Positions 34,277-47,907 of a DNA stretch of 64,000 bases are shown piece after piece (the stretch's first letter is position 1; each line of letters begins with the position of its first letter). Source of the stretch: Dromaius novaehollandiae (lineage: Eukaryota > Chordata > Aves > Casuariiformes > Dromaiidae). The stretch is from assembly GCF_036370855.1 (NCBI RefSeq), contig NW_026991472.1, positions 102,036 to 166,035 on the forward strand, written 5' to 3'. The notes beneath the pieces were generated by a model. The model did no database searches. It worked only from the letters and a program-made list of their open reading frames with translations, and was not told where the DNA came from. The position numbers and the translations under genes were made by a program.

Positions 34277-35184
34277 ACGGGTGGCATCTCGGGCTGGGCA
34301 CCGACACCAGGCCACGGCACCGTCCCTCCGCCCAGCCTGCCCGCACCGTGCTCCTCCGTCTCGGGCCGGTGCCATCATCGCGCCCGGCCACCTGCACGAG
34401 GAGGCCCCTGGGCAATAAAGACGGAGAGGAGGCAGAGCTCACGCAGCGCCAGAGTGGTGTTTCCTTAGAGCAGCTCGCGGGGGCCGGGGGTGGGGGGGAT
34501 CTCTCCCACCCACAGGCCTTGGGGCACAGAGCTCCTCCACTCGCACGCGCTCCAGTGCCAACATGGCCGGGCCCGAGGGCTTTGGCCAGGAGCGCTCCTG
34601 GGCGAGCGGCAGCGCGGGGGACGCCGGCTACGAGAGCCCCTCACAGCCCCGCAGGCCGGCAGCCCCGCGCTCGCTCCCCGCGCTTTCACGCTGGCTCCCG
34701 GGCACGCCGCACTCGTGCCCACCCACCAGGGCCGGGAAGCGCTGCCACCCTGCCGGCGGCTCGCGGCCTGTCTGCGCTCCGCGGCTGTGCCGGTGGCACT
34801 CTTGAATGGGTTAAATCCCACTAACTAGGATTTCTAAATCCAAGTAATGGGGCTTTCCAGTGCGGGGCTGCAGAGTGTCCCGGTGGCCAGGCCTCGGGGC
34901 CTCGGCAGCAGCCGTGCGGGCACAGCCGGAGCCCGGCTGCGGCGCCGGGGCTGGAGGCGGCGGGCGCTCTGTCCCGCTGCCCCGTGCAGCAAAGCCCCCT
35001 CCCCGCCACAGCCACTGCCTGCGCCCCAGCGGTGCTCGGGCAGCCTGCTGCCCTCCTCTGCTGCTCCGCGCACCCTGACAGGCGCAAGTGGTGGCAACTG
35101 CTGCAAAGCCCCTTTCCCGCACAGCTGTGACCTGATTCAGCTCCCAGCAAATCCAGACTCGAAGCCTACCAGCTCCTGCACAAC

Positions 35185-35920
35185 TGTGATGTGCCAACAG
35201 GGGAGCAGCTGAGATTCTGTCAGATTCCTGGGTTAGCGCGCTGAACTTCAGAGATCATCATTTGGCAGGTATAAGAAGTTACATATGACAACACTAAACA
35301 ATTAACACCAAACCATCTACAAGTATAACAAAGCTGAATAGTAAAGCTAGAAATACAATAGAACTGAAAATAGAATACACATATTAGAGCTCCCTGGTTA
35401 AGCCACGGATGCTCAGTACAGTGACTTTTCTCGGATGCGCGGTACAGTGACCATTCTCACCCTTTCCTTGTACTTACGGGCCACCCCTCCGGTACAGTTT
35501 TCCCCAGACTCTTCTCACCACGCTCGGGCTGTGCCGGGATGATTCAGGTTCTCCCTGGCGGTCGCCATCAGTGGCGTCCCCGCTGATCGGTGGGTTGTCT
35601 GGTCTGCAGGCCAACTGAGGGCGAGTCTGAGTCCACACAGAGGTAGGTAGCTTACTCTCTTTTATCCTTCCCGGGCTTAGTTCCTTGCCCATTCGAACAG
35701 TGCCAGACCACAGTTACACAGCAGAACCGACGGCCTCAGCCAATAACAGTGTGGTCAAGAGGCTGGGCAACAGATAACAGTACGCATGTTCAACACCCAA
35801 CAGTATGCGTACTCAACAGATAACCCAGTTCCACGCTACCCAGAGGCTTACAGGGCGAGTCTGCAGTGTCACTTCTCCTTTGCTGACTAGGTTTGCTCAG
35901 CACTCAGGGGTCGCTGGAGG
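35185..35920 (-). mobile_element. LTR-like repeat 2, unit C
   Basis: Begins TGTGATGTGCC, one substitution from the other copies. Short form in the GCTGAATAGTAAAG segment. Confidence 0.65.
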
Positions 35921-38000
35921 GCTACAGCAACCCCACAGTGTGGTGACTCCGGCCGTGGTGCACCGGGGTTCCTTAACTCTTGGGGAGCACCCCAGCGCAA
36001 ACCCCTCTTCCATGGGCCGCGCCATCCTGAGTCCCACAGTTGCCTGTGTGTCATCATTCCCAAATACTGCCAGATGGCAGTATAGCTGCATACATACATA
36101 CGTACTTTTTCATCTAGACGCGCACAGACCCACCTGATTCTTCTCTCTTAAACTACGACTATGTACACACCTTATTACTAAGAAAGCCGATGAGGCTGGA
36201 AGCCAACACTGGAAATGGTGAATTACGACAAGAGATTTTGGCATCATCGGATAGGCATATGGCAGCAATCATTTCCTTGCACAGAGGAAATCTTCATAGA
36301 AAGCCATAGTAGTAGAGTCTTACATACTCAAGTATCAGTCTCTAGATGCACTTGCATGGTTAGATGGATAGGATTTAGAAGGCAAGGTTGCGAAACCTGA
36401 ACTGAGACAAACTGAAAAGTGGACAAATAAAGAAATACACCTGACACTAAATATTTAGTAACAGTTTTGAAGGTGCTCTGAAACTGGATGTCTTGGGGAA
36501 AGAAAAATCCGACCTGTGATGAGCTGTGTTGCTGCACTTCCGCCTGGTGGCAAAGAATTCACAATACAGAATTGAAAAAAACATTGCCTTAAAAATGTCC
36601 TCACACTCTTGGTATGTTAGAATGAGCAACTATTTTCAATTAAATGAAATATTTAATATTTAAACTCAGGAATGAGATGTTTGGAAATCAGGACATTGAG
36701 ATTAGACTGAACAGTTCTCTTACAGCAAGAGGATGTTTTCCTGAAACTCGCATGGGAGTTTCTGTCATTTGAATGACCCTTTGGACAGATGTTTAGCTGT
36801 CAAGGTGATGTCGTGAAACAATTTGCAGACTGGGTTTTGATTATTGTTTGTCGGCATCGAATCTGAAAGAGCCTGCCTATCGTTCAAAGCTCCGTTTTAT
36901 TCAACTTTTGGCCTTTCTTCTGAGGGCTTTTTCTGGGCTAGTGACATTGGACGTTGCAGTCTTCCTGCCTTGATTAATTCAGCCCTGCTGGCCACGTCTA
37001 TTGGGGAGACCTGTGTGCAACGTTTTCTCTCTTGTATAGTTTACTTTGGGGAAGAAAATGCTGCTGTAGAAATAGTGTCAAAATGATCCTAGTATAGCTG
37101 TGCCCTCGGGGTTGATTTGATGTTTCTCTGCACAAAACCCAGTACTTTAAAACAACTGAATCAGTTCTACTTAAACTTTTTCTTTTTTTTTTTTTTTTTT
37201 TTTTTTTTAGTTAGGTGTTGTATAGAAGTAATAACTGAATAGAATTTTTGGAACAATATCTGAAGAGTTTCAATATTTAGTTTTTTGCTAAGCCGCTGGA
37301 GAACAAGCATGTGTATGTGTTAGGTAAACAAAACTTTCTGGATCTACTCAAACCTGAAGGAAACCATTGCCAGAAATTAAAATGAGGTATCCAGGGACTT
37401 GCAATGTGATACCGAGCCTTTCAGCTCTTCTATTCTTTCCTGTCTGACAACTGTTTCTACAGTAAGCGTCTGTAAAAGAAATGACGTAAAGAAGAAGGGA
37501 TAAGGGATAATATTGTACTTCAGTGATCAATTATCTCTACAGTTCTTCAGTGTCTGACATGCAGAATTAGCACACTCAGTTGCCTCTGGATATTTTAGTC
37601 TCTACTCAGAAGTTAAGCAGCAACTTTTTCCTTCATATGAAGTCCTTTGTATCTAGTTGTAATTGCCTTCATCTCTGGCAGACTTCAGGGAAAAGTAGGG
37701 GGAAGTCTGAAGTATCTAACACTCTTTCAACTGCATGTTCTCATTTCCTTTAGGCTGAGAAAATAAATCTTCCTCCCATTCCATGCTCACAATCTCGCCT
37801 CCTATTCCTGGGGCATCTTCCTTACTTTCTCCCTCAGGAGCTTCTTACCCTACAAATACCTTCTAGCTGTTTCAGTCAGTCCAAAGCTGCATAAGGCTTT
37901 CTTTACTCACCCTGGGAAAAGCCAAATTTGCTTCTTAGTTAACAAGGTGAGACTGTGGTACAACATGTAGAAGAAGCGTCATTTCTTGTGGAAGACTCAC

Positions 38001-38103
38001 CCCGTCGTCGTCGTCTTCTTCTTGAGCATCACTGAGTAGCTTGGCAAGGGACTGCAGAGAAGAGACTGAGGAAATACTATCTATATCCATATCCATAGCT
38101 TAC
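38001..38103 (-). pseudogene. DNAAF6: DNAAF6-like first coding exon, unit D
   Basis: Start at 38096, 32 codons, four Asp after two Glu, identical in coding content to unit C. Confidence 0.72.
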
Positions 38104-38926
38104 CTGCGCAGAAAAAACAAGTGACAGATGAAGAAAGAACACCACCTTTTCTATACTGTCCTTCCTCAAATGCAAACAATTTTCCTGCTGTGCTCTAGAA
38201 GGATAAACTTTGCCCAAAAACTTACATGAGATGCCAACGTGTACAGTGGAATATAATCAATGTTCCCCTGTCCGTAACCAAGTTATTGACTCTTTTGCTC
38301 CACAAGCACTTGTTGTGGAGCCTGCTCAAGTCTAACAGTGCTTATTAGCTCTGGCACAGCTCCATCCAAACATGGATTTTCTGCTCCTGTGGCCAGGTTG
38401 AGGGCAGCAGAATTTCTTGTTGCAGGTTTCGATTTGGCATTCTGGACTATATTTGTCTCCCTGAGGAGCCAGGCAGGGGTCTCCACGCCAGGTTCTCTGG
38501 CCTCCTTGTTCCAGGGAGGCTTAGGAGAGGCCCAGCTCTAGGTCCAAGCTGTCTTGGGCCTTTGCACAGTGCCCCAGGCAAGTCGGTACGCCCTCCAACA
38601 ACCTAAAGCACAGGGAAGTGAGGTGCAGAGAGATCTAAGCTGCCCCCATGGAAAACAGCTTTGCTTTGTAACCAGTAGTACTGTATTATCTAGCATTGTC
38701 TTCCTCCTTTAGCCCAGGTTCTCGCTATCCAGGAACGGAGATTGGACTTAGCAATTAACTCAGTGAATTTACATATAACCATATAGTCCCATTCATGTAG
38801 CATCTTAACGTCTTTAAAGCACAGCTTCACTCATCCCGACCAGACAACTCTGAGAGTGGGCAATTTAACCATCCCCGTCATACAGAGCGCTGAAACCACC
38901 AAATAACCTGCTGCAAAACACAAAAC

Positions 38927-39657
38927 CCAACGACGGGCCTAGAGGGGGAAGCCGGGGGCGGGAGAGAAAGGGAGGAGGGGCGAGGGAAGGACAGCTCTCC
39001 CCGGCCACCGCAGGGAGCTGCCAGCAGCTCCGGGTCGAACACCTCCCCTGCAGCAGCGGTCCCGCAGCAGCATGTGCCCGGTGCAGCCTCCCGCCTCCAC
39101 GGAACGTTCTGGAAGCGCCACGGCCTGCACCGCTCTGCGTCGACAGAAGCCCGCGGTGCCCCGGCCGCTTCCAGCCGCACACCGCCCCGGAGACCCCGCC
39201 CCAGGCCCCGGCCTCCCGCGGCCGCCCGGCCCACGCCACGCCACGCCACGCCACGCCACGCAGCGAGCAGCCGCCTCAGCGGGCGCCAGGGCGCCCCGGC
39301 CCCGGCCCCGGCCCCGGCCCCGGCCGTACCGCCGCCTGCAACCGCCGCCTGCAACCGTCACCCGGCACCGGCCGCGTCCTCCGTTGCCACAGTAACGAGG
39401 AGCCCGCCGCTCCGCCTCGCCCCGTGAGCCAATGCGGCGTGGTGTCCGATGAGCGGCGGCAGGGAGAGCCAATAGTTTTTCGGAGCGGTGAGAGCCCGGC
39501 CGGCGCCTGGGCGGCGGGGCGAGGGGCGGGCGCAGAGCAGTTGCGTCACTGTCTACCGGCCGGAAGCAACGTAAAAAGCGTCCTCAGCGGGCGCGCGCGC
39601 CGTGCAGGGAGCGGGAGCTGGCGGCGGGGAGGGGCTGTCGCCGTCGCCGTCGGTCCG
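38927..39657. promoter_or_regulatory. Bidirectional promoter, unit D
   Basis: X-box at 39383-39396, (CCACG)6 and five GGGGCC units. The intron after the donor shares the CCCCCGTCACC form with unit C only. Confidence 0.68.
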
Positions 39658-39849
39658 GTAGGTGCTCGGGGCCGCCGCCCCCGTCACCCTGCCCTGCCCT
39701 GCCCTGCCCTCGGCCGGTGCCGCAGCCCCGGTGGGCGGCGAGCCGCGCCCCCGCACGTCGCTTCAGCCGCGGGCCGGGGCCGTGGGGCGCCCCCCCGCCC
39801 CCGAGGGCTGACGGCGGCGCGCCCCTTCTCTCGCAGGCCGCCGGCAGCC

Positions 39850-42178
39850 ATGAACCAGTTCAGCTTCGGGTCGGGCGCGGCGGGAGGCGGCTTCACCTTC
39901 GGCGTGCCGAAGACGGCCGCCGCCACCACGGCCGCGACGGGCTTCTCCTTCTCCACCTCCGCCGCCTCGGGAGGCTTCAGCTTCGGCACGGCGGCGCAGA
40001 CGCCCGCCAGCAGCCAGCCGGCCGGGCTCTTCTCCCTCAGCACGCCGGCCAGCACCGCGCAGCCCGCCGGCTTCAGCTTCGGCACGCAGCCCGCCGCCAC
40101 GGCGGCGCCGGCCGGGGCCGTGTTCTCGCTGGGGTGAGTCCCGCGGCCCAGCGCCCGCCGCCGCGGGGGGGCGGGGGGGGAGGTGGCGGCGCTGCCGAGC
40201 GGCCTGCTGCTTTGGAGGCGCCTGGGAAAGTACCTCAGAACAGAGCGAGGCCGCTGCTGTTGCGGGGTGAACCTGTGCTGCAGTGCAGCACATCCGTAGG
40301 TGTTTACTGGGGCCTGTTCTTTCTCTCCATTCACTTTTCCACGGGCTATCAAGACCAGTCAATCCTGTGACTTATTCCACTGCTGAAAGTTGTATGTTTA
40401 TGCTGCTGCTTTGGAGACATGAGTCCATGCTGGTTAAGAAAAAGGAGAATTTGAGCTTTTGCATGGTGCGCCTGTTCTGTTGTGATTAAAACTTGGGGTG
40501 CTCAGAATCTGTCCTTTCCCAAGCAGGACTTCAGTCCTTTTAAGACACTGTAAACCCTGGAATGGGAATTGGTAGAATCATTTGTCTTTCCAGATAGTCC
40601 CACTTCTGAAGTGGAAAAATGTGATGAAACAGCCCAGGGAAATCCTGCTTGCTCAGCTTTTGCCCGAGCAGTGCTCCTCAGGTCATGTTAGTAAGGTAGA
40701 ATGAAGGTTACCAAGAACCAGCATCTTATTGATAGCAATGGAAAAGAGGTGTTAGGCAGGTGTGAGCTGTAGTTTTACTTTGTCATCTGCCTTGTGGCTG
40801 GGAAAGGGGAGAGACTGGAGCTGGTAAGTAATTGAGGTTATTGGCATTTTTGCTTTTCAGTTTTACTTTACAGAATAGTGCCATTTCTGAGGGTCCCTGG
40901 GGCAGTTATACTGGTGGAAAATCATACGAAAGAATGGCTTCACTTTTTCAAAAAATACACTCTTTCCTTCTTAGCTTATGTTCTTTCCTTCTTTCTTCCA
41001 AATATGCAGCTGCTGCTCAGGAAGGCCTTTTGTCATCATCGTACTGTTTTTGTTTGTTAAATTTAAAATAACTTTTCCACCCGAGAACGGTGGAAAGGGA
41101 GTTGGATGGAGGCTAGCAGTGGGAAGGCAGCTGGAAGAAAGTCTTGTGTTAGTTTGAAGCAGAGGAGGTGACAAGGATGTGTAAGGTCTGAGAGAAGAAA
41201 CTTATTCTGAAACATTCATGGTGATGTAAATACCTTGGTGGGAGGAGGTAATTAAGGAGGAGTCAGTAAAAGTGGACTTGGTGGAGTCTGTATGACAGGA
41301 ATTGTAGTGCGATCTGTGTCAAAACTGGGCTGCGGTTAGCTTGAAGTAGGAACCTGAAGTGCACATCTCTGAAATTAAGATGTTCTCTGCTGTCAGTAAA
41401 TACTTTGTAAGAAAGCTGATTCTTAGTAGTTCACTGGATATATGTCTCAGATTACCTTACTTTTTTTTTTTTTTTTTTTCCCTAGGGGAAAGGCACCCAA
41501 ATTACACTTGGGAGGCAGTAGCACAACTCAAGCTGCAGGTATCACAGGAGGCTTTGGGTTCGGCGGCTCTGTACCGGCTAGTGCGCCCTCAAGGCAAGCA
41601 GCAGCCCCCTCTGGCTTTGTTTTTGGCTCTGCTGGTACCACCGCCACTACCACTGAGTCTGGGACAACTGGAGGGTTTACTTTTTCCAGTGGTAGTGCAA
41701 CCCAGGCAGCAACACCCAGCTTCAGTATCAGCACCGTAAGCAGTGCGGCCCCGCAAACAGCGCCCGCGGGGTTGACCTTTGGAGCAGCGCCTGCTGCCGC
41801 TGCCACCGCTGCTGCCACCCTAGGAGCAACAAACAACACAGCCAGCAACTGCCTTCAGCCTTGGGGGACAGTGCTCAGGTGAGTGCCTGGGCTGGGAATG
41901 TGGGCTGTAATTGGGAAGCCTGCCGACATGGAGGGCACCTGGGGGTGGTGTGTGAAGTTCTGAAGCCTCCTTCAGCTTTTGCTGGTGTGAAGTGAAACTC
42001 GTGGTCGTAATACATGCTTTCTTTTTTTCCCTATTTATCCAGGGTCTCTAGTTACAGACACAAAAGTGCACCCATTAGGGCCCAAGCGGATATGCATGTA
42101 TCCGTTTGTTTCTTAACATTACAGCAATTGGCAGAACTTGTATGTGTGTCTGAATTAGTGAGTTTGCCACCTGGCTAG
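39850..42178 (+). pseudogene. NUP62: NUP62-like 5' fragment, unit D
   Basis: Coding exon 2 is 39850-40133, exon 3 is 41486-41878 and possible exon 4 is 42043-42178. Exon 3 has a private Thr for Ala (APQTAPAG) and keeps the +1 frameshift. Confidence 0.76.
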
Positions 42179-42862
42179 GTCAGTCTGAAGCAAAGCATCT
42201 GTTTATGTGGGGAAGTTTCTCAGAACAGCATCTCTTGGCTTAGCTGTTTCTTGTGATATTTGAGCTTAATGCTGAGATGAAGTAGCCTGTAGTCTTGCCT
42301 CCTTACATTCTGAATGGCCAGTCTTTATTTTGTGACTGTGTATGTGTGAATTTGAAACCGGAGGTGATAAAGGAAGACAAGTACAGTGTAAAATGGCCCA
42401 GAAGGCAAGTGACTGCCGAGATAACAGTGGGATGCTCTCGTGTTTGAATGTGCCTTGCAGGATTTTGAATGGCTTTGCTGTCAGTACTTTTTGGGCTGGT
42501 GGGGGTGGGGGTCTTCATCATTAGGGATGGGGATTCCTAAGCTGAGTGGTGTTTGAGAAGTATTACTGAAGGGGTTTGGAGGCTGAGGCTGAAATAATTC
42601 TGCCACTGAAGAGAAGTGTCAGAGTTGCATTTGAAGTGCTTGGAGAGTGTCTTTGGTGGATTTGGGGTGGGGGTATAGAGGCAGGGATGGGAGTAGTGAG
42701 GAAGGGGAGTGCCCTGCCCAGGATGCTGAACTGTTGCTGAACCCAGGCAACAAACCTGTTTCACTTTAACAGTGAAACTTGCGGGCCTGTTTGAGACAAG
42801 GACTATATTCCGTAAGCAGGGTGTAGCCTACTCACTGTTTTATCCAAGGTGGTTTTGTTGAC

Positions 42863-43542
42863 TGTGACGCGCCAATAGAGGGGCGTCGGAGATTCTTTCA
42901 GATTCGGGTTAGTTGCACTGAACTCAAGAGATCATCATTTGTCAAGTGTAAGAATTTACTAGAGCTAAGCAGTTACACACATACGACGGACACTGGACAA
43001 CACTGAACAACTTACACCAGACCATCTACAAGTCTAACAAAGCTAAAAAGTAAAGAACTGAAAACAGAATGCACATATCAGAGCTCTGTGGTTAAGCCAC
43101 AGATGCACGGTACAGTGACCGTTCTCAGCCTTTCCTTGTCCTTATGGACCACCTCTCCAGTACGGTTTTCCCCAGATTGTTCTCAGCGTGCTCAAGCTAT
43201 GCTGGGATGATTCAGGTTCTCCCTGGCAGTTGCCATCGGGGTGTCCCTGCTGATGGGTGGGTTGCTGGGTGTGCAGGCCAAGTGAGGGTGAGACTGAGTC
43301 CACACAGAGGTATGTGGCTTTCTTCTGTCCTTCAGAGGCTTAGGGTTTTTCATCCAATCAAACAGTGCCAGACCACGGTTACACAACAGAACCGATGGCC
43401 TCAGCCGGTAACAGGATGGATACCAACAGGGTGGTCAACAGACAACCCAGTTCCACGCTACCCAGAGGCTTACAGGGCGAGTCTGCAGTGTCACTTCTCC
43501 TTTGCTGACTAGGTTTGCTCAGCACTCAGGGGTCACTGGAGG
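42863..43542 (-). mobile_element. LTR-like repeat 1, unit D
   Basis: Copy of the 7036-7715 block. It shares the AGAACCGATGG variant with unit E. Confidence 0.65.
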
Positions 43543-43778
43543 TCCTCCCCAACGATATGCAAAACTTTAGTGCGGTTGGCTATCTGATATACATCAGTAG
43601 TAATCTGATGGAAATGGTTAACATAAAAACAGCAACTGTCATTAGTTAAGGCACACACTGCTCCTTGAGAGGCTAGCAAACAGTCAAGTGTGAAATGATT
43701 CTGTACAGTAGTTTGGCCAATATTGTGTATGTCTTCATTTAAAAGCGTTAAGGCATCGATGGGTGTGTTTTCTATCAC
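43533..43778 (-). pseudogene. Env transmembrane-subunit remnant, unit D
   Basis: Same truncated minus-strand fragment with the Cys-x6-Cys-Cys motif. Confidence 0.66.
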
Positions 43779-44523
43779 TTCTGTGGTTACAGATTCACTA
43801 TTGTTTTTTCCAGGTCAACTGCCCTCGCTGGGTAACTGCTTCCATGGCTTGTATATCAGCATTATGGGGCCACAGCCCACACGCTATTTCCAACTGGAGT
43901 GCAAGGATTATACTAAGGTAGCAATACCAGGGAGCACGGCACCCCGAAAATGAATTTTGGAATGTGGCTTTTGCTGCCTTGCCGGGGCAGTGTGTCAGCC
44001 CGAGAGCAAGGGGTGGGGGGGGGGGTCACAGCCGCCTTCCTTTCTTCGGGGAAAGGAAAGCCCCTGCCTGTCGTGGGGTCTAAAGCAGACGTACCCATTT
44101 AAACACTCCCTTAACGTGCCTAGTGTTTTCCTGTGGCTACTGTTTTACTGTGGGGAAATGCACGGAGCCAGACAGTCTCCCAGCCTGCTCCTGCGCATCC
44201 TCCCTAGCTTTCGTCAGGCCCTGCAGAGGCTCGTCTGCACAGCCTGCCCGGCTCCGTGAAAGACCGCCTCCCCGCCAAACGGCGCTCAGGAGAAGCACGG
44301 CCTACAACAAACAGCCGGTGGCACTGAGGTCACGCCTGTGCAGGGTGACTGGGAAGGAGCTGGCAGGCCGCGCGCACGCTCAGCGGCCCATTGTGAGGAG
44401 CTCCTGACACCTTCACAAGGTCTGCACGCCCGCCGGCGATGTCACAGCACCGCCAGGGCAACCCAGGGCCCCGTTGCCGGGCAGGCCTCATTTGCGCACA
44501 CAGCTTTGGGAGTACCAGCAGAC

Positions 44524-46258
44524 ATGGCTGGCTGCTCTGCCTTGGTGTGCCTTCTCCTGTGTACTCTTCTTGTACACGGGGTCCCCATACCTGGGGAAAG
44601 AGAGGCTTCGGTGCTGTCTGAAGGTACGTACTCCGACGCAAGACCTCCTCTCCCCCACTAACATTGTCTAAGGGTGAATCTCCAGGGGCAAGGCAGCGCT
44701 CCCACGGGCCCCTACCAGCACCTGGGGGCACAGGCAGAATAGGGGGCTCCCTTCCAAAGCTGAGAACACTTGAGGAGGAGCTCTTCTGCAGAGACGCGGC
44801 TTTCCACAGCCTTCTGCGCCGCCCTCCTGCGCTGCCCGCCCTGGGCACACACAAGCATCTGCCGAGCCTCGGCCCAGCACAAGAGTGGGTCTCGCTCGTG
44901 ACAGCAGGCTCCTGCTTCCCTTTCTCCCAGCGCAGGAAGGAGGGAGAGAGGAGGAGCAAAACGCACCAAAAGGAGCAGGGGGGAGAAGAGAAGAATGGGG
45001 CGTTTTCTCAATGCACGGCACCAAACTAGGATACCACATGGCATCCCGCACGTGCTGGGATGCCACGTCCCCACGGCTGTGATGCGTGTGCCGCTGCGCT
45101 TGGGCTCTTCACGCTTCAGCCCTCCCCTTCCTACCTTTCACCTACCACAGCATGCACGTTTATATTAAACGCTGATCTCTGGCCACTGTTTTGCAGTACT
45201 CTCCCCCAAGGGTTCTGCAGAGGCTGACCCCAGCCCTCCAAAACGCAGAACTGTTGTCGTCATCGTCGCCAACACTTTGACGCTCGTCATCTTGACGTTG
45301 TTCTTTGCGTTCTGCGTTTGGCTCTACTACCGACTCAAGACCAGGAAAGAAAGGTAATGTTTGAAATTCACACCCCTTGCAAAGTGATACACCTTGCACA
45401 GCAGCTTCCAATGTGGGCATGGCAACAAGAACAGCACACCTGCAAGGCAGCCATTACACAGCTGCACAAAGTGCTTACCTGAAGCCCACAGGTACTCTCA
45501 AGGCTTCCCAGAAAGCTCCCAGGCCGGCATTTTAACCCTTTCCCTGGCAAATGGAACAGAGCACAAGTTCCCTCCTAGGGAGCGCGCTTCCTTTCAAAAG
45601 GACAACTAAAAATCCTTTACCATACCTCTCGGTACGATTCCTAGGTCTCCAGAGGACGATGCCGAGGCATCCGCTTGCCACTACCGCTGCCACTGCGGAG
45701 AGGTGAGTTCTGTCCTGCCTCCAGGACAAAAAGCTCCATCCGAGCAAGTCCCTTCAAACCTTCCCCTCTTCAAACTCGCACCAACACAAAGCTCATCTGC
45801 TAATGTGTTATTTCCAGCTTCACAGCAGCCTGCAGTGTACCTGCTCCAGGTGTGCTTCTCCGAGCGCAGCAAGCCTAGAGCTCTGCAACATCTGGGGCAA
45901 TGAAGACGACAATCCGTATGGCGGCCTTCTCCCATCCCTGCCTCCTACACCGGGCATGGGAGAGTTCAGCAGAAGCTCTTCCAGTGACAGGTAATCGCCA
46001 CCACAAAAGCAGAAGACACCTTGCTCAGGCTACGCTGCGCCCCTTTCAAGGGCGGGCTTGCTTTGGGGCCTCTGGGGGCAGCTTAAGGGCGTATTCTCCT
46101 GCTCCCTTTCCCTTGGGGCTGGCCAGTGTGCCCTTCAGAGAGCTACTGCACACAACCCCGGCTTCCATTTCAGTGCCACCACGCAGGAGGAGAACACTGC
46201 AGACGCAGGCGCGCCTGGCACGGGCAGGCTCGAAGCACCAACCGGCGACAAGGCCTGA
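44524..46258 (+). CDS. 190-aa membrane protein family member, unit D
   Basis: Exons 44524-44623, 45197-45353, 45645-45702, 45818-45990 and 46174-46258. Encodes the same protein as unit A; the only coding difference is a silent Thr codon in exon 5 (ACT). AATAAA at 46396-46401. Confidence 0.72.
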
Positions 46259-47166
46259 ACGGGTGGCATCTCGGGCTGGGCACCGACACCAGGCCACGGC
46301 ACCGTCCCTCCGCCCAGCCTGCCCGCACCGTGCTCCTCCGTCTCGGGCCGGTGCCATCATCGCGCCCGGCCACCTGCACGAGGAGGCCCCTGGGCAATAA
46401 AGACGGAGAGGAGGCAGAGCTCACGCAGCGCCAGAGTGGTGTTTCCTTAGAGCAGCTCGCGGGGGCCGGGGGTGGGGGGGATCTCTCCCACCCACAGGCC
46501 TTGGGGCACAGAGCTCCTCCACTCGCACGCGCTCCAGTGCCAACATGGCCGGGCCCGAGGGCTTTGGCCAGGAGCGCTCCTGGGCGAGCGGCAGCGCGGG
46601 GGACGCCGGCTACGAGAGCCCCTCACAGCCCCGCAGGCCGGCAGCCCCGCGCTCGCTCCCCGCGCTTTCACGCTGGCTCCCGGGCACGCCGCACTCGTGC
46701 CCACCCACCAGGGCCGGGAAGCGCTGCCACCCTGCCGGCGGCTCGCGGCCTGTCTGCGCTCCGCGGCTGTGCCGGTGGCACTCTTGAATGGGTTAAATCC
46801 CACTAACTAGGATTTCTAAATCCAAGTAATGGGGCTTTCCAGTGCGGGGCTGCAGAGTGTCCCGGTGGCCAGGCCTCGGGGCCTCGGCAGCAGCCGTGCG
46901 GGCACAGCCGGAGCCCGGCTGCGGCGCCGGGGCTGGAGGCGGCGGGCGCTCTGTCCCGCTGCCCCGTGCAGCAAAGCCCCCTCCCCGCCACAGCCACTGC
47001 CTGCGCCCCAGCGGTGCTCGGGCAGCCTGCTGCCCTCCTCTGCTGCTCCGCGCACCCTGACAGGCGCAAGTGGTGGCAACTGCTGCAAAGCCCCTTTCCC
47101 ACACAGCTGTGACCTGATTCAGCTCCCAGCAAATCCAGACTCGAAGCCTACCAGCTCCTGCACAAC

Positions 47167-47907
47167 TGTGATGCGCCAACAGGGGAGCAGCTGAGATTCT
47201 GTCAGATTCCTGGGTTAGCGCACTGAACTTCAGAGATCATCATTTGGCAGGTATAAGAAGTTACATATGACAACACTAAACAATTAACACCAAACCATCT
47301 ACAAGTATAACAAAGCTGAAAAGTATAGTAAAGCTAGAAATACAATAGAACTGAAAATAGAATACACATATTAGAGCTCCCTGGTTAAGCCACGGATGCT
47401 CAGTACAGTGACTTTTCTCGGATGCGCGGTACAGTGACCATTCTCACCCTTTCCTTGTACTTACGGGCCACCCCTCCGGTACAGTTTTCCCCAGACTCTT
47501 CTCACCACGCTCGGGCTGTGCCGGGATGATTCAGGTTCTCCCTGGCGGTCGCCATCAGTGGCGTCCCCGCTGATCGGTGGGTTGTCTGGTCTGCAGGCCA
47601 ACTGAGGGCGAGTCTGAGTCCACACAGAGGTAGGTAGCTTACTCTCTTTTATCCTTCCCGGGCTTAGTTCCTTGCCCATTCGAACAGTGCCAGACCACAG
47701 TCACACAGCAGAACCGACGGCCTCAGCCAATAACAGTGTGGTCAAGAGGCTGGGCAACAGATAACAGTACGCATGTTCAACACCCAACAGTATGCGTACT
47801 CAACAGATAACCCAGTTCCACGCTACCCAGAGGCTTACAGGGCGAGTCCGCAGTGTCACTTCTCCTTTGCTGACTAGGTTTGCTCAGCACTCAGGGGTCG
47901 CTGGAGG
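47167..47907 (-). mobile_element. LTR-like repeat 2, unit D
   Basis: Long form, with the GAAAAGTATAGTAAAG segment as in unit A. Confidence 0.65.

Larger units (their letters stand above)
23926..35920 (+). repeat. Tandem unit C
   Basis: Complete copy. It shares a variant set with D and F in the left part: GGCATCGAAT near 24860 and AGAAGAAGCGTCATT near 25975. Confidence 0.97.
35921..47907 (+). repeat. Tandem unit D
   Basis: Complete copy. The left part groups with C and F, while the membrane-gene intron variants (CACAAGAGTG near 44880) group with A, so the copy is a mosaic. Confidence 0.97.
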